A DNA stretch of 64,000 nt from an uncultured Bacteroidales bacterium (GTDB lineage Bacteria; Bacteroidota; Bacteroidia; Bacteroidales; UBA932). A program made the position numbers and the translations under genes. The notes below the pieces were generated by a model. That model worked only from the letters and a program-made list of their open reading frames with translations, searched no databases and had not been told where the DNA came from. Numbering within the stretch: position 1 is the stretch's first letter; each line of letters starts with the position of its first letter. Positions 35,958 to 42,968 of this stretch are shown here, piece after piece. The stretch covers positions 1 through 64,000 of the forward strand of contig CAKVAS010000012.1 of NCBI GenBank assembly GCA_934725015.1, written 5' to 3'.

Positions 35958-37346
35958 CTATATGACGCCGCTGCCGAGCATCTCGCCGTCGGAGGAATAC
36001 CACACGGCGAACTGGCCTGGGGTTATCCCGCGCTGGGGACGGTCGAACAGGATGTAGAGTGCCGCAGGGCGCATCACGAGCGTGGCCCTCTGGAGTGGCT
36101 GGCGGTAGCGGATGCGAACACGAAGCCGACGGAGTTCGCCCGGGGACATCCGCAGGTCCTCGCGAATCCAGTGGATTTCCTCCGCAGGAATCCTCAGGCA
36201 GCTGCGGGAAAGCCCCGGGTGGCGGTGTCCCTCCCCTACATATATTATGTTGTCGGCGACGTCCGTCTCTATCACGAAAATCGAATCGCTGTGGCCGCCT
36301 ATGTTCAGGCCCTTGCGCTGGCCTATGGTGTAGAACTGCGCGCCGTCGTGGACGCCGACAATCTTCGCGAAGGGATTTTCCTTCCAGCGGGTCTTCTTGA
36401 CGTGCCTGCGGCCGCTGCGGTAGGTCTCCGTCTCGAAACGGATGTCGGAATAGTCGATGCTGCGGCTGAGCGCGTCGAAGCCGTCGTCCGGAAGAGCGGC
36501 GACCTTGGCCAAATCCCACGTGCACTCCCCGCCGTCGTCCCCGGCCGCCTTGTCCTCGCTGACATAGTCCGAAATCATGTTCGCCTCGCCCTCCGTGCCG
36601 TCAGGGAGAAGGGATGTGAGAAGCCTTTTAACATCCTGATACTGCGCACTTTGCGCATAGTAGGCGTCGAAAACCTCGACGACATTCCCCTCTTTCGGCA
36701 GCAGCTTCTGCTTGAGGAAGGTCGGCAAGTCAACCTTTCCGACAAAGCATATCCCCTGCGAATCCTTCTTGTCCGCAGACGGGAGGTCGGCCTCGCGGGC
36801 AATGCGCCGGGCCTCGGGCTTGGTGATGTCCCCTATGGGAAAAAGCGCCGTCGAGAGCTGTTCCTGAGTGAGCTGGCAGAGGAAATAGCTCTGGTCCTTG
36901 TTCGGGTCGGCTCCCTCGAAGATTCTGTAAATCACCCTGCCGTCCGCATCGGTAACGCTGTCCTTGCGGCAATAGTGCCCCGTCGCGACCATATCCGCCC
37001 CGAGACTTTTCGCCGTCTCCCAAAACGCGGCGAACTTTATCTCCCTGTTGCACAGGACATCCGGATTCGGCGTGCGACCCTTCGCATATTCGTCGAACAT
37101 ATAATCCACGACCCTTTCCCTGTAGGTCTTGCTCAAATCCACGAAATAGAAAGGGATGCCGATTTTACGCGCCACCATCTCCGCCACGAAACGGTCCTCC
37201 TCCCACTCGCACTCGCCGTGGAGGGTCGTCGATGCGTCGTGCCAGTTCTGCATGAAAAGGCCGAAAACATCATATCCCTGCCTCTTGAGCAGCAGCGCCG
37301 CGACGCTCGAATCCACACCGCCGGACAATCCTACGCAAACTTTCAT
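35958..37346 (-). CDS. mnmA: tRNA-specific 2-thiouridylase MnmA with a large insertion
   Basis: A 462-residue enzyme (usual length about 360-380). It thiolates U34 of tRNA-Lys, -Glu and -Gln. Seen: PP-loop GLSGGVDSSVAALLL at residues 6-20, catalytic Cys 99 in NPDVLCNREIKF, second catalytic Cys 200 in DSQGICFVGK, and HDGAQFYTIGQRKGLNIGG near 333-351. About 95 residues (226-322), acidic and of low family likeness, are inserted between LLPKEGNVVEV and NPFAKIVGVHDG. Catalytic residues are intact, so activity is expected. Promoter at 37379-37372. Confidence 0.93.
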   Translation of the reverse strand: MKVCVGLSGGVDSSVAALLLKRQGYDVFGLFMQNWHDASTTLHGECEWEEDRFVAEMVARKIGIPFYFVDLSKTYRERVVDYMFDEYAKGRTPNPDVLCNREIKFAAFWETAKSLGADMVATGHYCRKDSVTDADGRVIYRIFEGADPNKDQSYFLCQLTQEQLSTALFPIGDITKPEARRIAREADLPSADKKDSQGICFVGKVDLPTFLKQKLLPKEGNVVEVFDAYYAQSAQYQDVKRLLTSLLPDGTEGEANMISDYVSEDKAAGDDGGECTWDLAKVAALPDDGFDALSRSIDYSDIRFETETYRSGRRHVKKTRWKENPFAKIVGVHDGAQFYTIGQRKGLNIGGHSDSIFVIETDVADNIIYVGEGHRHPGLSRSCLRIPAEEIHWIREDLRMSPGELRRLRVRIRYRQPLQRATLVMRPAALYILFDRPQRGITPGQFAVWYSSDGEMLGSGVI

Positions 37347-37371
37347 CTTCTAAAGAAAATTAGGAAAATTT

Positions 37372-37379
37372 CAAAAATA
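37372..37379 (-). promoter_or_regulatory. -7 element of the mnmA promoter
   Basis: Minus strand TATTTTTG, matching TAnnTTTG, 26 bases before ATG 37346. Confidence 0.45.
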
Positions 37380-37424
37380 TGTTTCTTATTCGTCCAAGAT
37401 TTCTAAGAAATCAAAACATTTTTA

Positions 37425-37432
37425 TATATTTG
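37425..37432 (+). promoter_or_regulatory. -7 element of the cdd promoter
   Basis: Plus strand TATATTTG, matching TAnnTTTG, 55 bases before ATG 37487. It lies back to back with the mnmA promoter. Confidence 0.5.
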
Positions 37433-37486
37433 CAGACTTTGCATCGAATTTGCAATGCCGTGCAAAGTTACAAAAATCGCATAGTT

Positions 37487-37969
37487 ATGACAAAAAATGT
37501 TCTGGAAATAGCTTACGCCACCTACGGCTCAATCGATGAACTCTCCCCGGAGGACAGGACTCTCGCGGAAGCTGCGGTGGGGGCAATCGGGGGTTCCTAC
37601 GCCCCATATTCAAAGTTCAACGTCGGAGCGGCGGTGAGGATGTCGGACGGGACCATAGTCACCGGGGCGAATCAGGAAAACGCGGCCTATCCGTCGGGAC
37701 TCTGCGCCGAAAGGACCGCAATGTTCTATGCCAACGCGCATTACCCGGACAGGGCGATGACGGCGATTGCCATTGCGGCAAGTCAGGGCGGCGTGCTCTG
37801 CGAAAAGCCGGCGACCCCGTGCGGACAGTGCCGGCAGGTGATGGCGGAGTACCAGACCAAGGGCGGGCAGCCGATGGCAATCATCCTCGTGGGCAGCAAG
37901 GTTGTCTATAAGTTCGACCGCGTGGAATGCGTCCTGCCGTTCATCTTCGACAGCCTTGAGGCGAAGTAA
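37487..37969 (+). CDS. cdd: cytidine deaminase
   Basis: A 160-residue deaminase: SYAPYSKFNVGAA, the zinc/catalytic motif CAERTA near residue 76 and PCGQCRQV near residue 110. It deaminates cytidine and deoxycytidine to uridine forms in pyrimidine salvage. ATG 37487 is chosen because upstream codons from 37379 contain the promoter. It has a likely intrinsic terminator and converges with the patatin gene. Confidence 0.94.
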   Translation: MTKNVLEIAYATYGSIDELSPEDRTLAEAAVGAIGGSYAPYSKFNVGAAVRMSDGTIVTGANQENAAYPSGLCAERTAMFYANAHYPDRAMTAIAIAASQGGVLCEKPATPCGQCRQVMAEYQTKGGQPMAIILVGSKVVYKFDRVECVLPFIFDSLEAK

Positions 37970-37986
37970 TGCCTCTTCTCCCCGAA

Positions 37987-38027
37987 GGAGAGCCGTATGC
38001 CTTGGCCTATGGCTCTCTTTGCTTTTC
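37987..38027 (+). terminator. Rho-independent-like terminator after cdd
   Basis: Stem GAGAGCC (37988-37994) and GGCTCTC (38011-38017), followed by TTTGCTTTTC on the plus strand. It overlaps the end of the convergent patatin gene. Confidence 0.6.
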
Positions 38028-39029
38028 GTAACGGTCGAGGGCCTCGGACATGAGGGCACGGCCCTTCTCGGCGATTTCCTCGCCCTTGGCGTAGTCGGTG
38101 ATGGTGCTGTAGGAATCAAAGCTCATCTTTACGAGAACGTCCGGCCTGTACATTTCGAGCTGGAGGTTGGCTATGGTGCGGAGCATCAGGGAGAAGGTGC
38201 GGGAGAGGATGGAGTAGTAGTTGTCATCCTCCGCGAAAGGCATTTTCTCGACGGCCGCCCGACCCTCAATCGCCTTGACTTTCTCTTCAGCGGTGCGGTT
38301 CTCCCTTATGACGCGCTGCGCCTCGCCGCCGACGGCCTTGACCACGTCGAGAAGCGAAAGCTTCTTCTTGGACGAAATCGGGGCGAGGATGGCGGCAATC
38401 TCTTCATGCAGTTCAGGATCGGCGTCACGGGCAGCCTCAAGTTCCTTGACATACCCGGCAATCTTCTGTGAATCAAGCTGGTTCACGTCAAACGAGACGA
38501 GGATGTCGTGCCCATTGCGGGGAACTATGCTGAAAGGGGCCGTGTTCACCGCGCCGCCGTCAATGAGCGTGTGGTAGCCGTACTTGACCGGACGGAAAAG
38601 CGAGGGGATGGAAATCGAGGCGCGGATTGCGTCGAACAGCCTGCCTTCCTTGAAAACGACTTCCTCGCCGGTGTAGAGGTCGGTCGCCACGGCCCGGTAC
38701 GGGATGCGCAGGTCCTCGATGTTGACGTTCGGAACGACCTTCTTGATGGCCTCGATGACCTTCTCGCCCTTGACGAGATAGCTCTTGCTCAGGGAAACAT
38801 CCAACAGGGACAAAAGTTTGTAGTTGTTGAGCTGAAACAGCCATTTCTTGAAGTCCTCAAGACCGCCGGCGGCATAGATTCCGCCCACGAGCGAGCCGAT
38901 GGAGCAGCCCGCCACCGAGGTGATGTTGTAGCCCCTGCTTTCAAGTTCCTCGATTGCGCCGATGTAGGCGAATCCGCGCGGCCCTCCGCTGGAAAGCACA
39001 AGCGCGACGTCCTTTGTGTCTGATGACAT
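38007..39029 (-). CDS. patatin-like phospholipase
   Basis: A 340-residue protein with the oxyanion-hole loop SSGGPRGFAYIG, nucleophile GCSIGSLVGG (GxSxG) near residue 42 and the DGG of the Ser-Asp dyad in LIDGGAVNTAPF near residue 158. It hydrolyses acyl esters of phospholipids. No signal peptide, so probably cytoplasmic or membrane-side. The C-terminal 130 residues are helical. It has its own promoter and sits apart from the outer-membrane operon upstream. Confidence 0.9.
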   Translation of the reverse strand: MSSDTKDVALVLSSGGPRGFAYIGAIEELESRGYNITSVAGCSIGSLVGGIYAAGGLEDFKKWLFQLNNYKLLSLLDVSLSKSYLVKGEKVIEAIKKVVPNVNIEDLRIPYRAVATDLYTGEEVVFKEGRLFDAIRASISIPSLFRPVKYGYHTLIDGGAVNTAPFSIVPRNGHDILVSFDVNQLDSQKIAGYVKELEAARDADPELHEEIAAILAPISSKKKLSLLDVVKAVGGEAQRVIRENRTAEEKVKAIEGRAAVEKMPFAEDDNYYSILSRTFSLMLRTIANLQLEMYRPDVLVKMSFDSYSTITDYAKGEEIAEKGRALMSEALDRYEKQREP

Positions 39030-39062
39030 AACCTGTACCTGTTTTCGTAAATATTAAGGAAT

Positions 39063-39107
39063 GCGCCGCCCGCTGTTCAAAGACGAAAGGCGGACGGCGC
39101 AAAATTA
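39063..39107 (-). promoter_or_regulatory. hairpin and promoter between the BACON lipoprotein and patatin genes
   Basis: GCGCCG (39064-39069) pairs with CGGCGC (39095-39100), with an inner CCGC/GCGG pairing, a possible weak terminator for the operon ending at 39130. TAATTTTG on the minus strand (39107-39100) is a -7 match for the patatin gene. Confidence 0.4.
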
Positions 39108-39129
39108 CGAATATTTCGATAATTATCCC

Positions 39130-40629
39130 TTATTTCCAGTTCGGATTTTCTATAAGTGTCGGTTTTGCATTCGGGATAAAGTCATTCGTCGAATTGTTCG
39201 TATCGACAAGCTTCCCGTCATCACCGACCTTCCTGCGGACAGATGTTCCGCGTTCCTCCTTAGCCACGGACTTGTTCTGACAGCAGTGTGTAGAACCAGC
39301 ATCCAGAGACTCGTCAAAAGAATTTGTAAAGAAGTCATTCACGACAGTAAGGTTCACAGCATCAATCACCCAGCTGTTCGGAACCTTGTAAGCGCTCGAC
39401 ACATTCATCTCAAAATCGCCTGCCAATGAGTGGTTTATATACTTTCCCTCCCACTTGTAATCGGCGAGGAATTTTTCTGAATCCACCGATGCCGGCGGCA
39501 GGGCTATGGCGCACCCCTTGTAGCCCCGGTCGTTGACAATCCACACACTCAGACTGTAGGTAAACCAGATGTCAAGGTTCGTAATTTCCGGATTGTCAAT
39601 GTCCTGATTGGATGCGCTTGTTGACTTGTCATACCACTCAAAGTCGGCGTGCGAAAGATCAAAAGAATTTGAGTTGGTTGCAAGATGGTTCTGGGCATTG
39701 TTTGCAATAATCAGAGATTTGCCCGGAGCCACGGGAACATCTTTACCTTTGCCCGGAATGCAATATACTATCCCCACCCCGCAGTAATCGGATTTGATAG
39801 GTTTCTCGAACTCAAAGTTCTGGCTTGACGCAAATTTAGCCTCCAGAATCATTATACCGTCGGCATACAGAGTCTCATCCGAATTGTTCGTAAGGCGGAA
39901 ATATTGGTCTCCGCGGAATTTGTCAGGGTTTCCGGTCTCCGGGATGATGGTGCCGGTGAAGAATATCTCCTCAATCAGCAGCTCGCCCGGCTCGATGTTG
40001 CGCCAGCTCTGCTTGATGTTGAAGGTCTTGACGGTCTCCCCGTCACCATTCTGCACGAGCACGGTCGCATCGCGGTAGTCGTCGCCCGGATTTGCTGCGA
40101 AACTGAGCGTGAGAGCCTTGGAATCGACATCGCGCGAAAGTTCGGAAATCCAGTCGCAGCCCTCGGAAATCGAGAGCGTGTAGTGCTTGGCGCTCACCGC
40201 AAGCGTCTTTTCGCCTCCACGGGCGCGAACGGCAACATCCTCTTCGGTCCTGTCCTCCGGGCGCACAGGCTCGGCGTCCTGGACAAGGGCTATGTCCTCG
40301 TGCTGCGCAAGTTCCTCCGGACCGTAGCTGACTGTAATCACGGCTGTCCTGCCCTTCTCGTTTTCGTTGGCGTTCACCTTGACCGTCACCTCAGCGTTTC
40401 CGTCGCCTTCAGCAGGGGTCACTTCAAACCATGCCTCGCCTTCCCCGGCATCGGTGGTGATGGTCCACGCGCAGTTCGCGGTGATTGCGAACGACAGCTC
40501 GGCCGCCTCAAAGCCGGTCGGGAGTTCATGTTTGTCAACGCTTAGCTGAGGAACAAACTTTTCCTCTTCCTTTTCGCAGCCGGCAAGAACAACGAGCGCG
40601 GCCGCAAGAGCTACAAAAATCTTTTTCAT
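39130..40629 (-). CDS. BACON-domain / DUF4876-type lipoprotein
   Basis: A 499-residue lipoprotein: signal KKIFVALAAALVVLAGC, with Cys 18 and an acidic EKEEE stretch after it, as in surface-exposed lipoproteins. Two BACON-like Ig domains follow (CAWTITTDAGEGEAWFEV; CDWISELSRDVDSKAL with QSW). A C-terminal DUF4876-like region starts near residue 205 (LLIEEIFFTGT, GDQYFRLTNNSDETLYADG). Members go with a TonB receptor and a DUF6850 barrel. Likely surface substrate capture. Last gene of the four-gene operon. Confidence 0.8.
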   Translation of the reverse strand: MKKIFVALAAALVVLAGCEKEEEKFVPQLSVDKHELPTGFEAAELSFAITANCAWTITTDAGEGEAWFEVTPAEGDGNAEVTVKVNANENEKGRTAVITVSYGPEELAQHEDIALVQDAEPVRPEDRTEEDVAVRARGGEKTLAVSAKHYTLSISEGCDWISELSRDVDSKALTLSFAANPGDDYRDATVLVQNGDGETVKTFNIKQSWRNIEPGELLIEEIFFTGTIIPETGNPDKFRGDQYFRLTNNSDETLYADGIMILEAKFASSQNFEFEKPIKSDYCGVGIVYCIPGKGKDVPVAPGKSLIIANNAQNHLATNSNSFDLSHADFEWYDKSTSASNQDIDNPEITNLDIWFTYSLSVWIVNDRGYKGCAIALPPASVDSEKFLADYKWEGKYINHSLAGDFEMNVSSAYKVPNSWVIDAVNLTVVNDFFTNSFDESLDAGSTHCCQNKSVAKEERGTSVRRKVGDDGKLVDTNNSTNDFIPNAKPTLIENPNWK

Positions 40630-40678
40630 AAAAATACTAAAAATTAAAACTGTTATAATAAATATGAATCTTATGTGT

Positions 40679-40790
40679 TATGCTGTCATTTCGAACGATA
40701 TTATGCTGTCATTTCGAACAATATTATGCTGTCATTTCGAACGATATTATGCTGTCATTTCGAAAACAATATTATGCTGTCATTTCGAAC
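40679..40790. repeat. five tandem copies of a 23-25-bp unit
   Basis: Units start at 40679, 40702, 40725, 40748 and 40773; each begins TATGCTGTCATTTCGAA. The fifth runs into the palindromic element at 40779-40849. The array lies between the beta-barrel stop and the BACON lipoprotein start, so it would be in the mRNA of the operon. Confidence 0.85.
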
Positions 40791-40849
40791 GAAGTGAGAA
40801 ATCTTTGCGCAGAGATTTCTCGACTCCACTTCGTTTCGCTCGAAATGAC
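40779..40849. repeat. REP-like palindromic element
   Basis: GTCATTTCGAACGAAGTGAG on the left and its imperfect inverse at the right end (CGCTCGAAATGAC) frame an inner hairpin AGAAATCT-N8-AGATTTCT. Related half-elements are at 51463 and 52468. Confidence 0.75.
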
Positions 40850-40859
40850 AATCTGACAA

Positions 40860-42494
40860 TCAAAAACATAATCCAATCGCAACGACTCCTGTGTCACGGT
40901 TTTCGCCCGAAAGGAAAAACGAATGACGGCATGAGGCGCGAAGATAAACCGCCGTCCGCAAGCCGACGGATCGCTGCAATCTAAAGCCCGCGTCGGCAAG
41001 GACAAGGGCGTCGTTCAGACGCTCGTACATGCTCCCGTAATGCGCCGCGACCTTTGCCTCACATCGCCCCTCCGGAAGAGCCAGACCGCCTCGGACGCTG
41101 CCGTAGCCTCCGGTTCCGAACTCGACTGTGACCACCCATTTTCCATGAATGAGCCACCGTCCTACAGCCTCCAGCGTACCTCCGAGCCTGTCAAAGGCGA
41201 AGGAGCCTGAAGGGTAGCGGTAGGAAGAGTTCCAGTGCAGCCACTCTACGCGCCCGAGCAGAGACCAGTCCCGACCTCCGGAACGCCGCCATGTCAGCAC
41301 GGCCCCGGCATCGGTGCAGGCCTTGAGAGAGCGGTACATCGGCATAGTGTAGAGCACATTATAGATGTTTCCCAAGCCGTTGTCTATCATGTTCTCCCGT
41401 CCGTCGGACAGTTCCGCTGAGGCATCGGCATACACGCCCCAGTCAAAGGAGGCCGAACTGCCCCGGTATGCGAGAGAGACATATCCCCGATGCCGCAGCA
41501 TCCTCGTAATCGGCACTTTGTTCTGATTGGCAAGTGTGCGGTTCACGTCAAACAGGGCATATCCCGCAAGCGCATAGAATCCGCCGGAACGCAGCGGCAT
41601 CAGCGAGAGAGCGACGTCACAGCCGGTTCCACGGTAGCGCGTAGCGCAGTAGTCGCCCGAGCCGGCGAAGCGCTCGAAATGGGTTCCGAGCCCCGTGAAA
41701 TGCAGTTCGGAGGTGTTGGCGCCGCGCTCGTTCATGAAACTGACCTCCTGAAACTGGCGGTAGAGCCGCAGGGAGGCGTCGGCATTGAGCCGGTAGCTGT
41801 CGAAGAGGAGGCCGGCGGAGAGGTCGAGACGGAAGTCCGAGACGACGCTGCGCGGGCGCGGGTCGGTCTGCCGGTACTCGTGGAGGGCACGGTAACCGGC
41901 TCCAAGTCCCCAGTTGAAGCGGCTCAGGCGCATCGCGTAGCCGCCGTAAAATGAATACTGGGAGGTGCGCAGGTCGCCTCCGAGAGAATCGGCCATCACA
42001 TAAGGCGCGAGCAGTTCATAGTCGGAGACGGAGTTCCAGCGGACATTGCGCTTCACCCCGTTGTAGTAGTCGGCTCCGGCCACAGCCACGGAACATTCGT
42101 TCAGAATGACATGAGAGCGGACGTTGAACTCCCCCGTCATGGCGGCGTCGCCGAGAGGCTCAAGAACCGCAGAGCTTTCCTGCCGCCAGTTGAAGCGAGC
42201 CTCGACCTGAGTCAGGGAATGGCGGCACGCGAAAAGCCGTGAGGCCGTGTTGTGCTCCGAGACTTCGCGCCCGACGGTCTCAACAGGGGTCTCCGCCTCA
42301 AACGAACGCTGCGTTACCGTCAGCGAGTCTGCTTCGGCACGGGACACCTGACGGGCTGCCCGAGAATGGACTTTCGGAGAATCGCCGGTAGCAGATGAAA
42401 TGTCGGCAGCCTCCGTGGATGGAGACGCATAGACCTGCAGGGACAGGAGCGAAACGGCCGCCGGAATCATTGATATGGCACTCAAAAGTTTCAT
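40860..42494 (-). CDS. outer-membrane beta-barrel protein (DUF6850-like)
   Basis: A 544-residue protein with a signal peptide (LSAISMIPAAVSLLSLQVYA) and many alternating beta strands ending in an aromatic-rich strand (DTGVVAIGLCF), as outer-membrane barrels do. Blocks such as YSFYGGYAMRLSRFNWGLGA and GLGTHFERFAGSGDY resemble DUF6850 proteins found next to DUF4876 lipoproteins. ATG overlaps the stop of the small lipoprotein (ATGA), so translation is coupled. Confidence 0.75.
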   Translation of the reverse strand: MKLLSAISMIPAAVSLLSLQVYASPSTEAADISSATGDSPKVHSRAARQVSRAEADSLTVTQRSFEAETPVETVGREVSEHNTASRLFACRHSLTQVEARFNWRQESSAVLEPLGDAAMTGEFNVRSHVILNECSVAVAGADYYNGVKRNVRWNSVSDYELLAPYVMADSLGGDLRTSQYSFYGGYAMRLSRFNWGLGAGYRALHEYRQTDPRPRSVVSDFRLDLSAGLLFDSYRLNADASLRLYRQFQEVSFMNERGANTSELHFTGLGTHFERFAGSGDYCATRYRGTGCDVALSLMPLRSGGFYALAGYALFDVNRTLANQNKVPITRMLRHRGYVSLAYRGSSASFDWGVYADASAELSDGRENMIDNGLGNIYNVLYTMPMYRSLKACTDAGAVLTWRRSGGRDWSLLGRVEWLHWNSSYRYPSGSFAFDRLGGTLEAVGRWLIHGKWVVTVEFGTGGYGSVRGGLALPEGRCEAKVAAHYGSMYERLNDALVLADAGFRLQRSVGLRTAVYLRASCRHSFFLSGENRDTGVVAIGLCF

Positions 42495-42964
42495 TTCAGC
42501 ACAGTCAGTTCAAGAATCATCGTCTCGCTCGCATCCAGCAGGGTGACCGCCGACTCGTAGGTGTTGTTTCCGGCGTAGCGGACCTTAATCTTCGAGCCGT
42601 CGTCGAGGGTGGCGGTGCCGTCGAACGAGAGCATATACACGCCCCGTGGAATCCTCACGGTGCAGCGCCCATTGACAAATGCCGGATAGTCAAAGCTCTG
42701 CATGGTATTCACGTTTCGTATGAACGTTCCCTTGAGGCTGTTGTCGGCAGTGATGAGCACGGCCTTGGCTCCGTCCGGCAGCTCGGTTTCGAGCGTCAGC
42801 GATGTGAAGAGCGCCGCGTCGTCATATTCCGTACATCCCGAAAACATCACGAGGCACACGGCAAGCGCGGGAATATATCGGCAATGTCCTGTCCCGATAT
42901 TCCCTATCATTCGTCCAATCATATTCACAATCATATTCATAATCATATTCATACACCCGTTCAC
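42491..42964 (-). CDS. small lipoprotein of the outer-membrane operon
   Basis: Up to 157 residues. The lipobox is CLVMFSGC, preceded by RYIPALAV; the mature part has GAKAVLITADNSLKGTF and VRIPRGVYMLSFDGTA. Several in-frame ATGs in a 12-bp repeat (42917-42952) make the start uncertain: ATG 42964 gives a long Met/Asn-rich leader, ATG 42910 a normal signal peptide. It lies 4 bases after the TonB receptor gene. Perhaps a partner of the receptor plug or barrel. Confidence 0.7.
   Translation of the reverse strand: MNGCMNMIMNMIVNMIGRMIGNIGTGHCRYIPALAVCLVMFSGCTEYDDAALFTSLTLETELPDGAKAVLITADNSLKGTFIRNVNTMQSFDYPAFVNGRCTVRIPRGVYMLSFDGTATLDDGSKIKVRYAGNNTYESAVTLLDASETMILELTVLK
42917..42952 (-). repeat. 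three 12-bp repeats at the start of the small lipoprotein gene
   Basis: On the coding strand the units read ATGAATATGATT twice and GTGAATATGATT once, encoding MNMI, MNMI, VNMI. The unit keeps the frame and offers up to five ATG codons. Confidence 0.8.
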
Positions 42965-42968
42965 CTCA

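Noticed and set aside
36171..37406. 411-codon open frame on the plus strand
   Set aside because: Antisense to mnmA, whose catalytic motifs are intact; GC-rich codon bias opens the opposite frame.
40679..40790. CRISPR-like array
   Set aside because: Units are directly adjacent without spacers, and there are no cas genes.
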